The notes under the pieces are model-generated. The model was given only the letters and a program-made list of their open reading frames with translations. It did not search any database and had not been told where the DNA came from. This document shows, piece after piece, positions 60,881-64,000 of a DNA stretch of 64,000 bases (position 1 is the first letter of the stretch; every line of letters begins with the position of its first letter). A program made the position numbers and the translations under genes. This stretch comes from Kutzneria kofuensis. Lineage in GTDB: Bacteria > Actinomycetota > Actinomycetes > Mycobacteriales > Pseudonocardiaceae. The stretch lies in NCBI RefSeq assembly GCF_014203355.1, contig NZ_JACHIR010000001.1, positions 558,001 through 622,000 of the forward strand. Reading direction: 5' to 3'.

Positions 60881-61519
60881 TCAGCGGCGGGCGGCGAGGT
60901 TGCGGACGGCGGCGGCGAGGTGCTCGCGCATCTCGGCCTGGGCGATGGCGACGTCGCCGGTGGCAATGGCGGTGAGGAGGCGGCGGTGTTCGGTCGCCAG
61001 ATTGTCACCACCGGGATAGAACGTGTGCAGCTGGGCCAGGCAGAGCTGCATCTCCTCCTGGAGCGCCGGGTACACGCGGTTGAGGCGGGGGCTGCCGGCG
61101 AGTTCCACGAGGGCGATGTGGAACTCGGTGTGGATCTCGACGCGGTCGGCCCAGCTGGCGTCGGGGGCCAGGGCGTCCATCTTGGCGAGGATGCGCTCGG
61201 GGCGGTCGAGGCAGGCGCCGGACTCGACGATGACGCGGACGGCCTCCAGCTCGAGCGGGGTCCGGACGAAGAAGAGGTCCTGGACGTCGGCCTCGGTGAG
61301 CACGGGCACGACGAGCGACCGGCCGTTGGCGCGCTGGGCGAGGTTGCGGGCGACCAGCTCCTGCAGCGCGGAGCGGATGGTGGGCCGGGCGACGCCGAAG
61401 CGCGAGGCCAGCATCGTCTCGGTGAGGCTCGCGCCGGGCGGCAGCTCGCCGCTCAGGATGAGCCTGCGAACCTCGGCGACCAGGGCGTCCCGAGTGCTGG
61501 TCGTCTGAAGCGCCGTCAC
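60881..61519 (-). CDS. GntR-family regulator, FadR/FCD type
   Basis: A 212-residue regulator. The GntR HTH is VAEVRRLILSGELPPGASLTETMLASRFGVARPTIRSALQELVARNL, and the FCD ligand domain has the expected metal-binding pattern (RTPLELEAV, FHIALVELAGS, EHRRLLTAIATGDVAIAQAEMREHL). GTG 61519 follows a TATACT -10 by eight bases, so translation may be leaderless. It is divergent from an EamA transporter and shares two operators with it. Confidence 0.9.
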   Translation of the reverse strand: MTALQTTSTRDALVAEVRRLILSGELPPGASLTETMLASRFGVARPTIRSALQELVARNLAQRANGRSLVVPVLTEADVQDLFFVRTPLELEAVRVIVESGACLDRPERILAKMDALAPDASWADRVEIHTEFHIALVELAGSPRLNRVYPALQEEMQLCLAQLHTFYPGGDNLATEHRRLLTAIATGDVAIAQAEMREHLAAAVRNLAARR

Positions 61520-61534
61520 ACCGCGTGAGTATAG

Positions 61535-61566
61535 CGGTCAGACCGTTGTGTATGACGGTCATACCG
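61535..61566. promoter_or_regulatory. Two GntR operators in the GntR/EamA divergent region
   Basis: CGGTCAGACCG (61535-61545) and CGGTCATACCG (61556-61566) are the same 11-bp palindromic site, 21 bp apart. They fit the GGTC-x-GACC/TNGT-N3-ACNA pattern of FCD-type regulators. The first is immediately upstream of the TATACT (61533-61528) -10 of gntR. Confidence 0.78.
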
Positions 61567-61581
61567 TATTACCGTCAGCGG

Positions 61582-62568
61582 GTGACGAGAAGCGGGCAGG
61601 CGGCGGCCAGCGCGGCCGCGGGCGCACTGTTGTGGGGCACGCTCGGCCCGGTCGCGGCGCTGTTCGGCACCGGCGACCGGATCGCGGCGGGCGGCATCCG
61701 GCTGGCGATCGGCGCGCTGGTGCTGCTGGCGGTGGCGAAAGGCCGGCCGCTGCGGGGAATGGCGCGAGGAGGTCGGGCCGTGGACGCCGGTCCACCGGCG
61801 GCCGGCGGGCAGCCGGCGCAGAGCGGAGCGGGCCGGGTCGCGCCATGGAGCCGTACGGACCTCCGCCCCCTCGCGGGCGGGGCGGTCGGCATCGCCGGCT
61901 TCCAGATCGCCTACTTCGGGGCGATCACCAGCGCGGGTGTTGCCGTGAGCACCGCCGTGGGCATCGGCCTCTCCCCCGTGTTCACGGGGTTGTGGACGGC
62001 GATCAGGGACCGCCGTCAACCAAACGCAGGCTGGATCGTGGGCACGGCAGTGGCGGTGGGCGGGCTGTGCCTGCTGGCCTTCGCAACCACCAGCGTCACG
62101 TTCTCCCTTGCGGGGCTGGGACTCTCGGTCCTGGCGGCGGCCTTTTTCAGCCTGCAGGCCGTATCCATCCAGGAATTGACCCAGAGGCACGATGACGCGA
62201 CGGCGCTGACGGGGATCTTCGCGCTCGGGGCGGTGCTGATGACGCCGGTGATCATCGGCACGGCGACGGCGAAACTCCTGACACCACAGGGGATCGCCGG
62301 AATCGCCTACCTGGGCGTGGTGACGACGGGGATGTCGTACTGGCTGTTCGCCCGGGGCATCAGGCACATCGGCGCGGCGGCAGCGGTGACGATCACGCTG
62401 CTGGAGCCGGCGGCCGCGGCGGTGATCGCGGCGCTGTTGCTGCACGAGACGTTGTCGACCGGCCAGTGGGCGGGGATCGTGCTGATCGGCGTAGCGATCA
62501 CGATCACCGGCCGCACCAGCCGGTCGACGGCGGAACCAGAACTCAGTTCGGCTGCGGCGGGATCCTGA
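61582..62568 (+). CDS. EamA-family (DMT) transporter
   Basis: A 328-residue membrane protein of two five-helix EamA units (ALLWGTLGPVAALFGTGDRIAAGGIRLAIGALVLLAV, and FFSLQAVSIQELTQRH ... TITLLEPAAAAVIAALLLHETLSTGQWAGIVLIGVAI). A Gly/Pro-rich hydrophilic insert separates helices 2 and 3. GTG 61582 is used because ATG 61552 lies in the operator. The divergent GntR protein probably controls it; substrate unknown. Confidence 0.85.
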   Translation: MTRSGQAAASAAAGALLWGTLGPVAALFGTGDRIAAGGIRLAIGALVLLAVAKGRPLRGMARGGRAVDAGPPAAGGQPAQSGAGRVAPWSRTDLRPLAGGAVGIAGFQIAYFGAITSAGVAVSTAVGIGLSPVFTGLWTAIRDRRQPNAGWIVGTAVAVGGLCLLAFATTSVTFSLAGLGLSVLAAAFFSLQAVSIQELTQRHDDATALTGIFALGAVLMTPVIIGTATAKLLTPQGIAGIAYLGVVTTGMSYWLFARGIRHIGAAAAVTITLLEPAAAAVIAALLLHETLSTGQWAGIVLIGVAITITGRTSRSTAEPELSSAAAGS

Positions 62569-63085
62569 TCCCGGGCCGCCCGGCCGACGCGGCGGCCTTG
62601 GCGATCCGGGTCCCGACCTCCTTGCCGATGCGTGCCGCCCGACCGGGGCCGGGCAGCGTCAGCGCGGGCGGCATGACCACCACGGGACAACCGACGTGGT
62701 ACATCAACCGGTGCGCCAGTAAAGTGTTCGCCTTCAGGTCGGTGCGCCGGGGAGCGTCGAGCACGAGCATCAACGCGCCCTCGCTTTCCTTCAGCAGCAC
62801 CGAAACGGGCGTCCCCTTCACCAGCCGGCACTCCACCTTGGCGTCCTCGCCCAAGGCGGCGGCCACGTCGGCACGCAGCTTCTCCTCGCCCTCGGCGAAC
62901 ACCGCGTCCACGTCCCGGCTGACGGCCGGCGGGTGTACACCGGGCGCGCTCGGCGGGCGAGGAGCCCGCCAGGCGCGGACGGCGACCAACCCGCACCGCC
63001 GGCGCCGCGCCTCGTCGGCCGCCCACCGCAGCGCGGTCGGCGATCCACTGCGGACACTCACGCCCACGACGATGAAATCAGCCAC
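62543..63085 (-). CDS. Universal stress protein (UspA-like)
   Basis: A 180-residue UspA-domain protein: FIVVGVSVRSGSPTALRWAADEARRR at the start, VECRLVKGTPVSVLLKESEGALMLVLD in the middle and LAHRLMYHVGCPVVVM near the end. The usual G-x2-G-x9-G(S/T) ATP loop is not clear, so ATP binding is uncertain. A basic tail of about 35 residues follows the domain. Its 3' end overlaps that of the EamA gene by 26 bp. Confidence 0.82.
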   Translation of the reverse strand: MADFIVVGVSVRSGSPTALRWAADEARRRRCGLVAVRAWRAPRPPSAPGVHPPAVSRDVDAVFAEGEEKLRADVAAALGEDAKVECRLVKGTPVSVLLKESEGALMLVLDAPRRTDLKANTLLAHRLMYHVGCPVVVMPPALTLPGPGRAARIGKEVGTRIAKAAASAGRPGIRIPPQPN

Positions 63086-63110
63086 GGCTACCTCCTCGTC
63101 GTCGCGGATC

Positions 63111-64000
63111 CTAGCGGGCTTCCTGCGCCGGCGCCTTGGACAGCGGATCGGCCACGTCCTCCAGCGACTGCCCCTCGGCGTTGACGCCGAAGAACCAGGC
63201 GATCAGCCCGCCCAGGATCATGATCCCGGCGCCGAAGTAGTAGCCGATGGTCAGCGGCCCGCGCTCGGTGCCCTCGCCGACCAGCGCGCCGAACACCGTG
63301 GGCGCGATGGCGCCGGCGACCTGGCCGATGGCGAAGAAGTACGAGATCGCCTGCCCCCGCAGCTCCAGCGGGAAGATCTCGCTCACCGTCAGGTACGCCG
63401 ACGATGCGCCCGCGGAGGCGAAGAAGAACGACACGCACCAGAAGATCGTCTGGGTGGTCGCGGTCAGCGAGCCGGCGCTGAACAGGGCCGCCGAGACCGC
63501 GAGCACGATGCCGGCGAAGCCGTAGGTGCCGAGGATCATCTTGCGCCGACCGACGGTGTCGAAGAACGGTCCGAGAATGAGCGGCCCCAGCAGGTTCCCC
63601 ACCGCGAACGGGAAGAAGTACCAGGACGTGTCGCTGTCACTGATGTGGTAGAAGTTGTGCAGCACCAACGCATACGTGAAGAAGATGGCGTTGTACAGGA
63701 ACGACTGCGTGACCATCATCGAGAAGCCGAGGAAGGACCGCTTCGGGTACTTCTTCAGGAAGATCGCGGACACGGTGCGGAAGCCCAGCCGCGGCGCCTC
63801 CACGATCGACATCGCCTTCTCCGGCGGCACGGGCGTCAGCGTCACGCCCTCCCGCTGCACCCCGGCCTCGATCTCGTCGACGGTCTTCTCCGCCTCGGCC
63901 AGCCGGCCGTGCGTCATCAGCCACCGCGGGCTCTCCGGGATGTGCCGGCGCAGGTAGATGATGATCAGACCGAGCACCGGGCCGATGAAGAAGCCGATCC
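63111..64000 (-). CDS. MFS transporter, sugar-porter type (5' truncated)
   Basis: The frame is open to the right edge, so the N-terminus is missing; 296 residues are present, reading from IGFFIGP. It has the central sugar-porter motif RHIPESPRWLMTHGRLAEAEKTVDEIEAG, a long cytoplasmic loop and six C-terminal helices, with the loop GPFFDTVGRRKMILGTYGFAG (G-x3-D-x2-GRRK). Substrate of the family: sugars or aromatic and dicarboxylic acids. It is followed by the universal stress gene 25 bp on. Confidence 0.85.
   Translation of the reverse strand, partial: IGFFIGPVLGLIIIYLRRHIPESPRWLMTHGRLAEAEKTVDEIEAGVQREGVTLTPVPPEKAMSIVEAPRLGFRTVSAIFLKKYPKRSFLGFSMMVTQSFLYNAIFFTYALVLHNFYHISDSDTSWYFFPFAVGNLLGPLILGPFFDTVGRRKMILGTYGFAGIVLAVSAALFSAGSLTATTQTIFWCVSFFFASAGASSAYLTVSEIFPLELRGQAISYFFAIGQVAGAIAPTVFGALVGEGTERGPLTIGYYFGAGIMILGGLIAWFFGVNAEGQSLEDVADPLSKAPAQEAR

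Overview
The window is high-GC DNA with GC-rich third codon positions and very little intergenic space. It carries F420-type enzymes, LytR-CpsA-Psr wall biology, GH18/GH64 secreted hydrolases, an actinobacterial propane-monooxygenase cluster and a DUF222/HNH protein. Together these point to a soil actinomycete, most likely a Pseudonocardiaceae-like genus; that placement is inference. Both ends cut genes: a luciferase-like oxidoreductase on the left and an MFS transporter on the right. I saw no rRNA, tRNA or CRISPR array.

0-11.4 kb: an LLM oxidoreductase/FMN reductase pair, a GNAT acetyltransferase, an aminoglycoside/lincosamide-type nucleotidyltransferase, an LCP wall ligase, a DUF2071 protein, and a three-gene operon (radical SAM/SPASM enzyme, proline-iminopeptidase-like hydrolase, APC permease) behind a perfect 14-bp palindrome. 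Next come a deazaflavin oxidoreductase and an Nramp transporter operon with 4-bp overlaps.

11.4-22.9 kb: a complete propane/short-chain-alkane oxidation locus. Read leftward it is a 78-aa protein, prmA, prmB, prmC, prmD, amidohydrolase, Fe-S assembly-like protein, alcohol dehydrogenase and a specialised GroEL. An AcoR/MimR-type activator is divergent. Two near-identical operators (TGTCTCA-N3-TGAGACA) sit in front of the two leftward transcription units and the activator.

22.9-43 kb: TetR/DHFR-like pair around a large palindrome; a GH18 chitinase with a DasR-like box; a GH64 glucanase with a CebR/LacI-like box; Mug; a rifampin-phosphotransferase-like protein; a COG0523 GTPase; PH-domain and beta-propeller-like proteins; two paralogous helical proteins; YccF; a degenerate sigma-like protein; a LuxR/AAA regulator; FAD monooxygenase; CoA transferase; LLM oxidoreductase; a gamma-glutamyltransferase-like protein; DUF427; a TmrB-like protein.

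43.2-45.0 kb: a composite-element-like structure in which a DUF222/HNH gene lies between two inverted copies of a 110-bp hairpin repeat.

45-64 kb: secreted protein, acyl-CoA oxidase, AhpD-like/MarR pair, S53 protease, kinase-like protein and PP2C, MFS, SDR/TetR pair with two operators, a concentric palindrome, an OtrA-like ribosomal-protection GTPase with a sequestered leader ORF, a GntR/EamA pair with two operators, a universal stress protein and a partial MFS transporter.

A family of three intergenic hairpins with compensatory base changes (11.4, 24.3 and 49.7 kb) runs through the window. Two of them sit between convergent genes, where they probably act as bidirectional terminators.
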